Shown here piece after piece: positions 1 to 6,770 of a stretch of DNA of 64,000 nucleotides. The position numbers and the translations under genes are program-made. The DNA comes from Burkholderiales bacterium (GTDB taxonomy: Bacteria; Pseudomonadota; Gammaproteobacteria; Burkholderiales; Burkholderiaceae_C), in the NCBI GenBank assembly GCA_016000265.1, contig JAECRL010000002.1:186001-250000 (forward strand), read 5' to 3'. Every line of letters starts with the position of its first letter. Position 1 is the first letter of the stretch. The notes under the pieces were generated by a model that saw nothing but the letters and a program-made list of their open reading frames with translations, was not told the DNA's origin and made no database searches.

Positions 1-102
1 GTAGTCGCGCGCGGCGTCCTTGATCATGCGCTCTTCCTGCGTGAGCTGGTCGTCCAGCAGCAGGGGGTCGGCCCAGTTGAAGGTGGCTTTGCTGGTGCTC
101 AT
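1..102 (-). CDS. gcdH: Glutaryl-CoA dehydrogenase, N-terminal 34 residues (cut by window edge)
   Basis: Only the first 34 codons are inside the window. They start at the ATG at 102 and run off the left edge in frame. The peptide contains FNWADPLLLDDQLTQEER, which I recognise as the conserved N-terminus of bacterial glutaryl-CoA dehydrogenase. That enzyme is an FAD-dependent oxidative decarboxylase that makes crotonyl-CoA in lysine, tryptophan and glutarate breakdown. It lies 29 bases downstream of the acyl-CoA ligase gene on the same strand and is probably the last visible gene of the acyl-CoA operon. The family call rests on a short stretch, but the motif is distinctive. Confidence 0.8.
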   Translation of the reverse strand, partial: MSTSKATFNWADPLLLDDQLTQEERMIKDAARDY

Positions 103-131
103 GTGGGGTCTCGCTTGTGTTCTGTTGGGGT

Positions 132-1805
132 TCAGCGTGGCTCGGCCGCCTGCAGCTCACGCCACAGGATCTTGCCGGTGGCCGACTTGGGCAGTCGCTC
201 GGCGAAGGTGACGATGCGCGGCGCCTTGTAGGCGGCCATGTTCGTGTGCGCCCAGTCGACGACGTCGGCCTCGGTGACCTGACCGCGTGCATCGGGCTTG
301 AGCACGACGATGGCCTTGACGGTTTCGCCTCGGCGCTCGTCGCGCGCGCCGATCACGCAGGCTTCCTGGATGGCGGGGTGGGCGTAGAGCAGGGCCTCGA
401 CCTCGCTGGGCCAGACCTTGAAGCCCGAGGCGTTGATCATGCGCTTGAGCCGGTCGACCATGTGGAAGTAGCCGTCTTCGTCGGTTCGGGCCAGGTCGCC
501 CGTGCGCAAAAAGCGCTTGCCATCCAGCATGACGAAGGCTTCGGCGTTGGCGGTGTCGTTGCGCCAGTAGCCCTGCATCAGCTGCGGGCCGTGGATGAGG
601 ATCTCGCCCACTTCGCCGGGTGGCAGCTCTTCGAAGGTCTCGGGGTTCACCACGCGCGCATCGACGTCGAAGATGGGGATGCCCAGGCACTGCTTCTTGG
701 GGCGCGGCACGGGGTTGATGTGCGTGGCCGCCATGGTTTCAGACAAGCCGTAGCCTTCGATGTAGTCCAGGCCGGTGAGGGCCTTCAGGCGCGCGGCCAC
801 GGCTTCGGGCATGGCCGCGCCGCCACCGCCGATGCTTTGCAGGCTGCTGAGGTCGGCGCCTTCGATGCCGGGGTGGGCCAGCAGGTCCACCACCATGGTC
901 GAGATCATCTGCGCGGCGGTGATGCGCTGGCGTTGCAGGCATTCGAGCGCGACGTCGCGGTCCCAGCGGGGCAGGATGACGACGGTGGCGCCCAGGTGCA
1001 GCACGCTGTTCAAGCTGCTTTGAAAACCCGTGACGTGGAAGTAGGGCAGGGTGGCCAGCACCACCGCATCACGCGGGCTGTCCAGCCACACGCTGCGCGC
1101 CACGGTGCCGTACATGATGCTGCGGTGCGTGTGCATGCAGCCCTTGGGCTGGCCGGTGGTGCCCGAGGTGTAGGGCATCACGGCGAGGTCGTCGGGGCCG
1201 CCTTGCAGCGGTGCTGGCTGGCGGTGCTGGGCCATGGCGTCGGCCCACAGGGTGGCACCTTCGGCGTCGATGGCCTGGCGCGGTGCGGCGATGAAATCGG
1301 GCACGCGCATGTCGGTCGGCGCGGTGAGGTGGTCGCTGTACGCGGCCACGAGCACGTGCTGCAGGCCTTCGCCGGTGCGCCGTCCTTCTTCCAGCAAGGG
1401 CGCCACCTGATCGAACAGGTCCTGCGCGCAGATCAGCACCTTCGCACCCGCGTCCTGGACCAGGTGCCGGATCTCCTCCGTTCGGTTCATCGGGTTCACC
1501 GGCACCAGCACGGCGTCGGCGCGCAGCACGCCGTACGCGCCGATGGCGAACTGCGGGCTGTTCTGCGTGCACAGCAGCACGCGGTCGCCACGCTGCACGC
1601 CGGCCACCTGCTGCAGCCAGCCGGCCAGCCACTCGGTCTGAGCCTTGAACTGCCCGTGCGTGACGACGCTGTCGTAGAACACGAGGCAGGGCTTGTCGGG
1701 GTGGCGCGCCGCCGAGGCCGCGACGTTGGCCCACAGGTGCGTCTGCGGGAAGTCCAGTGAGCGCGGAACGCCACGGGGCCAGTGCGGGAGGTGGCGATCT
1801 GACAT
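132..1805 (-). CDS. AMP-forming acyl-CoA ligase (fatty-acid/dicarboxylate CoA synthetase-like)
   Basis: A 557-residue member of the ANL superfamily, which activates a carboxylic acid to acyl-AMP and then to acyl-CoA. Visible motifs in order are the P-loop-like A3 YTSGTTGQPKG, the adenine-site GYGLSE, the hinge region GYFHMVDRLKRMI and the A10 lysine motif SATGKILWREL near the C-terminus. Length is normal for FadD-like medium- or long-chain ligases, and no membrane segment is seen. It sits between the acyl-CoA dehydrogenase pair and gcdH, with 42- and 29-base gaps. It therefore probably supplies the CoA thioester that the operon oxidises. Chain length and whether the substrate is a mono- or dicarboxylic acid cannot be read from the sequence. 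Confidence 0.85.
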   Translation of the reverse strand: MSDRHLPHWPRGVPRSLDFPQTHLWANVAASAARHPDKPCLVFYDSVVTHGQFKAQTEWLAGWLQQVAGVQRGDRVLLCTQNSPQFAIGAYGVLRADAVLVPVNPMNRTEEIRHLVQDAGAKVLICAQDLFDQVAPLLEEGRRTGEGLQHVLVAAYSDHLTAPTDMRVPDFIAAPRQAIDAEGATLWADAMAQHRQPAPLQGGPDDLAVMPYTSGTTGQPKGCMHTHRSIMYGTVARSVWLDSPRDAVVLATLPYFHVTGFQSSLNSVLHLGATVVILPRWDRDVALECLQRQRITAAQMISTMVVDLLAHPGIEGADLSSLQSIGGGGAAMPEAVAARLKALTGLDYIEGYGLSETMAATHINPVPRPKKQCLGIPIFDVDARVVNPETFEELPPGEVGEILIHGPQLMQGYWRNDTANAEAFVMLDGKRFLRTGDLARTDEDGYFHMVDRLKRMINASGFKVWPSEVEALLYAHPAIQEACVIGARDERRGETVKAIVVLKPDARGQVTEADVVDWAHTNMAAYKAPRIVTFAERLPKSATGKILWRELQAAEPR

Positions 1806-1847
1806 GGCGGTGATGTTACGTGGGCGGTTGATGAGCGTGGTGGGCGG

Positions 1848-3002
1848 TCAGGCCGCGTGGCCCAGCTCGATGAAGCGCGCCAGGTGGTGGTCCTCGTCGC
1901 CCAGTTGCGCGTCGATCAGGACCAGTCGCTTGGCGTGGTGAGACAGCGGCAGCTCCCAGGTCATGCCGATGCCGCCATGCAGCTGGATGGCCTCTTGCGC
2001 CACCCGCGTGCCGATGCGGCCGATGCTGACCTTGGCCGCCGACAGCGCCCGCTCGCGCGTGGTGCGGTCCGACTCCAGCGCAGCCGCGGCGTTGATGACG
2101 GCCGAGCGCATTTGCTCGACCTCCAGCAGCACGTCGGCCATGCGGTGCTGGAGGGCCTGGAAGCTGCCGATGGGCACCCCGAACTGCTTGCGCGTCTGCA
2201 GGTACTCGATGGTCATGCGCTTGGCCGCCTCCATGGCACCCAGGCCTTCGGCGCACAGCGCCAGGATGCCGCGCCCCACCGCGTGCTCCAGCGTGGCCAG
2301 GCCCTGGCCCGCTTGGTCTGCCCCCCCCAGCAGCGCCGAGGCGGGCAGCTCAAGGCCATCCAGCGCGATGTCGGCCACGCGGCTGCCGTCGTGCGAGGGC
2401 CAGCCGCGTCGCACCAGGCCTGGCGCATCGGTCGGCACCAGGAACAGCGAGACGCCCTGGGCGTCATCCACGGCGCCGGAGGTGCGCGCCGACACGACCA
2501 GCCAGTCGGCCTGGTCGCCCAGCGGCACCGCGGTCTTGCGGCCTTGCAGCACCCAGCCGTCGCCCTGGCTGTGGGTTTGACGTGTGGCCCGGGTGGCCAC
2601 GCGATTCAGTTCGAAGAAGGACTCGGGCTCTTCGTGGGCCAGCGTTGCCACGCTGCGGCCTTCGATCAGCGGCGCCAGCATCATCTTTTGCTCGGCGGTG
2701 CCGGCGTGGGCCACGGCGCTGCCGGCCAGCAAGGCAGGCAGGAAGGGCTCCAGCACCAGGCCCTGGCCGAGCGCCTCGAACACCACCGCGAGGTCGAAGC
2801 CGGCGCCGCCGTAGCCGCCATCGGCCTCGCCGAACAGCGCCCCGATGGCGCCCAGCTCCGCGAACGCGGCCCAGCGCTCGCGGCTGAAGCCCTCGGGGGA
2901 GGCGGCCGTGGCCATGCGGTCGTCGAAGCCGGCCTGCTCGGCCACGTAGCGGCCCAGCGTGTCGGCCAGCATGCGGCGGTCTTCGGTGTGGGTGAAATTC
3001 AT
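1848..3002 (-). CDS. Acyl-CoA dehydrogenase (PimD-like small subunit type)
   Basis: A 384-residue flavoprotein of the acyl-CoA dehydrogenase family, which introduces the alpha-beta double bond in acyl-CoA and passes electrons to ETF. The N-terminal helical domain has GYGGAGFDLAVVFEALGQGL, and the C-terminal helical domain ends with QLHGGIGMTWELPLSHHAKR. The overall look resembles proteins annotated as pimeloyl-CoA dehydrogenase small subunit. It follows a second acyl-CoA dehydrogenase gene by 10 bases, the arrangement expected if the two form a heteromer. The start ATG at 3002 gives a complete N-terminal domain. The Pim assignment is inference from pairing and resemblance; a homomeric enzyme is possible. 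Confidence 0.8.
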   Translation of the reverse strand: MNFTHTEDRRMLADTLGRYVAEQAGFDDRMATAASPEGFSRERWAAFAELGAIGALFGEADGGYGGAGFDLAVVFEALGQGLVLEPFLPALLAGSAVAHAGTAEQKMMLAPLIEGRSVATLAHEEPESFFELNRVATRATRQTHSQGDGWVLQGRKTAVPLGDQADWLVVSARTSGAVDDAQGVSLFLVPTDAPGLVRRGWPSHDGSRVADIALDGLELPASALLGGADQAGQGLATLEHAVGRGILALCAEGLGAMEAAKRMTIEYLQTRKQFGVPIGSFQALQHRMADVLLEVEQMRSAVINAAAALESDRTTRERALSAAKVSIGRIGTRVAQEAIQLHGGIGMTWELPLSHHAKRLVLIDAQLGDEDHHLARFIELGHAA

Positions 3003-3012
3003 GGCGTGGTCC

Positions 3013-4212
3013 TCACAGTCCCAGGATCATCTTGGAGACGATGTTCTTCTGGATCTCGTTGGAGCCGCCGAAGATCGACAGCTTGCGGTTGTTGAAGTAC
3101 TGCGCGGTGGCGAAGCGGGCCTCGGGCTGCGCGCCCTCCGGCCCATCGAACCCTTCGAGGCTTTCGTCCACGAAGGCCAGCGCATGCGGCCCCATGGCCC
3201 GGCGCATCAGCGCGTTGAGCTCCTGGCGGATCTCGGTGCCCTTGATCTTCAGCATGGAGCTTTCGGCGCCCGGTGCGCCGCCGCCGGCCACGGCCGCGAT
3301 CACGCGCAGGTTGGTGGTCTTCATGTTCTCCAGTTCGATCTCGACTTGAGCCAGGCGCGCCGCAAACAGCGGGTCCCGTGCCAGCGGCTGGCCGCTCTTC
3401 TTCACGCGCTGGGCCACGGACTTCAGGCGCGCCAGCGCCGCCACCGAGAAGCCCACGCCCGCGATGTTGGTGCGCTCGTAGGTCAGCAGGTACTTGGCGC
3501 AGGTCCAGCCCTTGTGCTCTTCGCCCACCAGGTTGCCCACGGGCACCTTCACGTCGGTGAAGAAGACCTCGTTGACCTCGTGCTCGCCGTCCAGCGTGAC
3601 GATGGGGCGCACTTCCACGCCGGGTGTGTTCATGTCGATGAGCAGGAAGCCGATGCCTTCCTGTTTCTTGGCCTCGCGGTCGGTGCGCACCAGGCAGAAG
3701 ATCATGTTGGCGTGGTGGCCCAGCGTGGTCCAGGTCTTCTGGCCGTTGACCACGTAGAACTCGCCCGAGGCGTCTTTCACCGCCGCGGTCTTGACCGAGG
3801 CCAGGTCCGAGCCCGCACCCGGTTCCGAGTAGCCCTGGCACCACCAGTCTTCACCGCTGAGGATGCGCGGCAGCCAGTGGCGCTTTTGCGCCTCGCTGCC
3901 GTACTTGATGAGCACGGGGCCCAGCATGTTCACGCCAAAAGGCACGGTGCGCGGGCAGTCGGCCAACGCGCATTCGTGCTCGAAGATGAACTTCTGCACG
4001 GCGCTCCAGCCGGTGCCGCCCCATTCGCGCGGCCAGTGGTTGGCCAGCCAGCCCTGTGCGTGGAGGGTGGCGTGCCACTGCTCGTGTTCGGCCTTGCTCA
4101 GGTGGCGGCCCGCGCGCACCTTCTCGGTCAGGTGCGCGGGCACCTGCTCGCGCAGGAAAGCCTGCACCTCGGCGCGGAAAGCCTGCTCTTCAGGCGTGAA
4201 ACTCAGGTCCAT
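3013..4212 (-). CDS. Acyl-CoA dehydrogenase (PimC-like large subunit type)
   Basis: A 399-residue acyl-CoA dehydrogenase beginning MDLSFTPEEQAFRAEV. The middle domain shows the family signature GYSEPGAGSDLAS and the FAD/ETF-facing motif VNGQKTWTTLGHHANM. The C-terminus carries FGGSNEIQKNI. In medium-chain enzymes the equivalent stretch is YEGT with the catalytic glutamate; here glycine occupies that place, so the catalytic base must lie elsewhere, as known for isovaleryl- and long-chain-type enzymes and for several heteromeric ones. It is the second gene of the operon, 30 bases after the 3-hydroxyacyl-CoA dehydrogenase and 10 bases before its partner dehydrogenase. Substrate is not determined; large-subunit pimeloyl-CoA dehydrogenase is the closest named type I recognise. 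Confidence 0.82.
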   Translation of the reverse strand: MDLSFTPEEQAFRAEVQAFLREQVPAHLTEKVRAGRHLSKAEHEQWHATLHAQGWLANHWPREWGGTGWSAVQKFIFEHECALADCPRTVPFGVNMLGPVLIKYGSEAQKRHWLPRILSGEDWWCQGYSEPGAGSDLASVKTAAVKDASGEFYVVNGQKTWTTLGHHANMIFCLVRTDREAKKQEGIGFLLIDMNTPGVEVRPIVTLDGEHEVNEVFFTDVKVPVGNLVGEEHKGWTCAKYLLTYERTNIAGVGFSVAALARLKSVAQRVKKSGQPLARDPLFAARLAQVEIELENMKTTNLRVIAAVAGGGAPGAESSMLKIKGTEIRQELNALMRRAMGPHALAFVDESLEGFDGPEGAQPEARFATAQYFNNRKLSIFGGSNEIQKNIVSKMILGL

Positions 4213-4242
4213 GGCGGGCTCCGGTTTTTGGGGTTCTGTTCG

Positions 4243-5607
4243 TCAGTCGACGGGGTTCAGGCTCTCGAAGTGGCGCCCGCTGGCCACCAGCTCGACCAGC
4301 AGCTGCGCAGGCTGCCAGAACAGCGGGTCTTCTTGCGCAAAGGCCTGGATGTCGGCGAGGATGCGGTCCAGCCCGAGCTGGTCGGCGTGCCACATCGGCC
4401 CACCCCGCTGACGCGGGAATCCGTAGCCGTTGACCAGCGTCACGTCCACGTCCAGCGGGCGCAGCGCGATGCCTTCTGCCACGACCTTCGCGCCCTCGTT
4501 GACCAGGGCCGCGATGCAGCGACGCTCGATCTCCTCGCGCGTGAAGTGGCGTGGCGCGATGCCCGCGCGCACGCGCTCGGCCTCGACGATGGCCAGCACT
4601 TCCGGGTCCGGCGAGCCGCTGCGGCTGCCGGCTTCGTAGCGGTACCAGCCGCGCCCGGTTTTCTGGCCGAACCAGCCGCGTTCGCACAGCCGGTCGGCGA
4701 TCTGCACGTCACGCACGGCCGGTGCCCGAGGGTCGCGCGCGGCGCGGCGCCGTTTGCGCGTGGCCCAGCCGATGTCGCCCCCGGCCAGGTCGCTCACCTC
4801 GTGCGGCCCCATGGGGAAGCCGAACGCGCGCGCCATCGCATCGATCTCATATGGCGAGGCGCCGTCTTCCATCAGGTGGTCAGCCGCCGCGCGGTACGCC
4901 GCCAGGATGCGGTTGCCGATGAAGCCGTCGCACACGCCGGCGCGCACCGCCACCTTCTTGAGCCGGCGCGCCAGCTCGAAGGCCGTGGCCACCACGTCGG
5001 CGCTGACCGCCTCGGGCACCACGATCTCCAGCAGCTTCATGACGTGCGCCGGCGAGAAGAAGTGCAGGCCGATGACGTCCTGCGGGCGAGGGCAGGCCCG
5101 CGCGATCTCGTTGATGTCCAGGTAGGACGTGTTGGTGGCCAGCACGGCCCCCGGTCGGCAGTGCTGTGCCAGTTGCGCGAACACCGCGTGCTTGACGGCC
5201 AGGTCCTCGAACACGGCTTCAATCACCAGGTCCGCGTCGTGCAGGTCGGCGAAGTGGGTGCTGCCTTGCCAGCGCGCCATCACCGCCGCCCGGTCGCCGG
5301 CGGTCAGGCGACCCTTGGCCACCTGACCGTCGAGCACCGCCTGGATGCGGGCGCGGCCTTGCGCCAGTGCGGCCTCGTCGCGCTCGACCATCACCACCGG
5401 CAAGCCGGCGTTCAGCAGCGCCAATGCGATGCCCGCGCCCATGGTGCCGCCGCCGACCACGCCCACGCGCCGCACCGGTCGTGGCGTGCCTTGGCGCGCC
5501 TGCGGGGTGTCCGCCGCCGCTCGTTCGGCGCGCTGGAGGTGGGCCAAAGCGGCGGCTTGGGCGGCGGCCTGGGCGTCGGTGGGTGCGTCGGTGGGGGTGG
5601 GGGTCAT
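4243..5607 (-). CDS. 3-hydroxyacyl-CoA dehydrogenase without the enoyl-CoA hydratase domain
   Basis: I place the start at the ATG at 5607 (454 residues), because the open frame further upstream lies in the divergent promoter region. An Ala/Pro-rich N-terminus of about 45 residues is followed by the NAD-binding Rossmann motif VGVVGGGTMGAGIA, the active-site region GLHFFSPAHVMKLLE with the expected histidine, and two successive 3HCDH C-terminal domains, the second containing GYGFPRQRGGPMW. This is the C-terminal half of FadB/FadJ/PimF-type multifunctional proteins, which are usually about 700 residues; the crotonase half is missing. The N-terminal Ala-rich stretch resembles the linker that joins the two halves in those proteins. 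It oxidises 3-hydroxyacyl-CoA to 3-ketoacyl-CoA and is the promoter-proximal gene of the operon. Confidence 0.85.
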   Translation of the reverse strand: MTPTPTDAPTDAQAAAQAAALAHLQRAERAAADTPQARQGTPRPVRRVGVVGGGTMGAGIALALLNAGLPVVMVERDEAALAQGRARIQAVLDGQVAKGRLTAGDRAAVMARWQGSTHFADLHDADLVIEAVFEDLAVKHAVFAQLAQHCRPGAVLATNTSYLDINEIARACPRPQDVIGLHFFSPAHVMKLLEIVVPEAVSADVVATAFELARRLKKVAVRAGVCDGFIGNRILAAYRAAADHLMEDGASPYEIDAMARAFGFPMGPHEVSDLAGGDIGWATRKRRRAARDPRAPAVRDVQIADRLCERGWFGQKTGRGWYRYEAGSRSGSPDPEVLAIVEAERVRAGIAPRHFTREEIERRCIAALVNEGAKVVAEGIALRPLDVDVTLVNGYGFPRQRGGPMWHADQLGLDRILADIQAFAQEDPLFWQPAQLLVELVASGRHFESLNPVD

Positions 5608-5668
5608 GTGGGGGCGGCCGGTTCGGTGCCTGTGCGGTGATCGCCGATTGTTCGAGAGGGTTTGGTTT

Positions 5669-5716
5669 TTGACAATCCGGGCGAGCATTGACAGGCTGTC
5701 AAATCAAGCTTGACAA
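5669..5716. promoter_or_regulatory. Probable LysR operator/divergent promoter with three TTGACA repeats
   Basis: The 119-base gap between the divergent 3-hydroxyacyl-CoA dehydrogenase and lysR genes holds TTGACAA at 5669-5675, the perfect interrupted palindrome TTGACAGGCTGTCAA at 5688-5702, and TTGACAA at 5710-5716. Repeat starts are 19 and 22 bases apart, about two helix turns. LysR proteins typically bind an interrupted palindrome of T-N11-A form next to their own gene, and this one fits. TTGACA is also the sigma-70 -35 hexamer, so promoter and operator may overlap. Confidence 0.5.
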
Positions 5717-5726
5717 TCGGTCTCGC

Positions 5727-6644
5727 ATGTCAACCCCCATGGACCTCCACGCCCTGACCCTGCTGGTCGACATCCTCGACGCCGGCTCGCTCAGCGAAGC
5801 CGCCCGGCGCCTCAAAACCAGCCGCGCCAACGTCAGCTACCACCTCGCCCAGCTCGAGCGCAACCTGGGCCAGCAGCTGGTGCGCCGCAGCACCCGCCGC
5901 ATCGCGCCCACCGAAGTCGGCCTGCGCCTGTACGAGCACGGCCGGCGCATCCGCGACGAGCTCGCCGCCGCGCGCGACACCGTCGCCACCCTGGGCCAGA
6001 CCCTGCAAGGCCGCGTGCGCCTGAGCGTGCCCAGCGGTTACGGCCAGCTGGTGATGGCGCCCTGGCTGATCGACTTCAAGCGAGCCCACCCCGGCATCGT
6101 GCTGGACGTGGTCTTCGAGAACCGCGTCGTCGACCTCATGCGCGACGAGGTCGACATCGCCGTGCGCGTGCTGACCGACCCACCCGAGCAGCTGGTGGCG
6201 CGCGACATGGGCCCGGTGCGCTACGTGGCCTGCGCCTCCGCGCCTTACGTCCTGGCACACGGCCTGCCCACCCGCCTGGAAGACCTGTGCAGCGCACCGC
6301 TCATCACCTCGGCCGTGGTGGGCCGGCAGCTGCGCCTGGCCGCCTACCTGCACGGCGAGCGCCACGAGGTGCCCCTGTCGCCCACGCTCACGTCCGAGAA
6401 CTTCCTGTTCCTGCGCGAGGCCATCCAGGCCGGCCTGGGCGTGGGCCTCGTGCCCGACTACGTGGTCCAGTCCCTCATCGACGCCGGCGAGGTGCTGACC
6501 ACGCTGGACGACTGGAAGCTCAGCATCTTCGGCACGCGCCTGTTCATGCTCTACATGCCCAACCGCCACCCCACGCGGGCCGCGTCCACCTTCATCGACT
6601 TCGCCCTGGAGCGCGCGCGCGCCCGGCTCCCCGCTGGGGGTTGA
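5727..6644 (+). CDS. LysR-family transcriptional regulator
   Basis: A 305-residue regulator starting at the ATG at 5727 (MSTPMDLHALTLLVD); ATG 5739 is a close alternative. The N-terminal winged HTH is visible as SLSEAARRLKTSRANVSYHLAQLERNLG, followed by the linker helix and the effector-binding domain containing GRVRLSVPSGYGQLVMAPWL and DIAVRVLTDPPEQLVARDMG. This resembles the CrgA/YhjC-like branch of LysR proteins. It is transcribed divergently from the acyl-CoA operon across a short region with palindromic TTGACA repeats, so it probably controls that operon and itself. Its inducer is unknown; an acyl-CoA or the free acid is a reasonable guess from context. Confidence 0.85.
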   Translation: MSTPMDLHALTLLVDILDAGSLSEAARRLKTSRANVSYHLAQLERNLGQQLVRRSTRRIAPTEVGLRLYEHGRRIRDELAAARDTVATLGQTLQGRVRLSVPSGYGQLVMAPWLIDFKRAHPGIVLDVVFENRVVDLMRDEVDIAVRVLTDPPEQLVARDMGPVRYVACASAPYVLAHGLPTRLEDLCSAPLITSAVVGRQLRLAAYLHGERHEVPLSPTLTSENFLFLREAIQAGLGVGLVPDYVVQSLIDAGEVLTTLDDWKLSIFGTRLFMLYMPNRHPTRAASTFIDFALERARARLPAGG

Positions 6645-6674
6645 GCCGCTTTGTTTCGACCTGTTTCGCCCTGC

Positions 6675-6692
6675 TTGCAATTGTTGCAATTG
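6675..6692 (+). repeat. Two head-to-tail copies of TTGCAATTG upstream of vgrG
   Basis: TTGCAATTG occurs at 6675-6683 and again at 6684-6692 without a gap. Each copy contains the palindrome CAATTG, and the spacing is nine bases, just under one helix turn. It is AT-rich in an otherwise GC-rich setting and lies about 80 bases before vgrG, so it could be a regulator site. No known regulator was matched. Confidence 0.45.
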
Positions 6693-6702
6693 GGCCCCTG
6701 AT

Positions 6703-6720
6703 GGGGGGAGGGGGGAGGGG
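6703..6720 (+). other. G-run with quadruplex-forming potential in the vgrG leader
   Basis: The run GGGGGGAGGGGGGAGGGG lies 51 bases before the vgrG start. It satisfies the usual four-G-tract rule for intramolecular G-quadruplex folding on the coding strand. If transcribed it would be in the 5' leader. Any regulatory effect is inference. Confidence 0.4.
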
Positions 6721-6770
6721 CGGCGGTCCTTCTAAACTCCCGGCACCAAGAATCAAACCATCAGGGACCC

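Noticed and set aside
117..1760. 547-codon plus-strand open frame at the window start
   Set aside because: Opposite an acyl-CoA ligase with complete A3 and A10 motifs; the antisense product has no family resemblance.
2959..5640. 893-codon plus-strand open frame opposite the dehydrogenase genes
   Set aside because: It is a shadow of three clearly recognisable minus-strand enzymes; its product is Gly/Val/Arg/His-rich with no family features, as usual for antisense frames in GC-rich DNA.
5608..5688. Upstream extension of the 3-hydroxyacyl-CoA dehydrogenase and of the LysR gene into the shared gap
   Set aside because: Both frames can be extended, but the extensions overlap operator-like repeats and lack family similarity; internal ATGs at 5607 and 5727 fit better.
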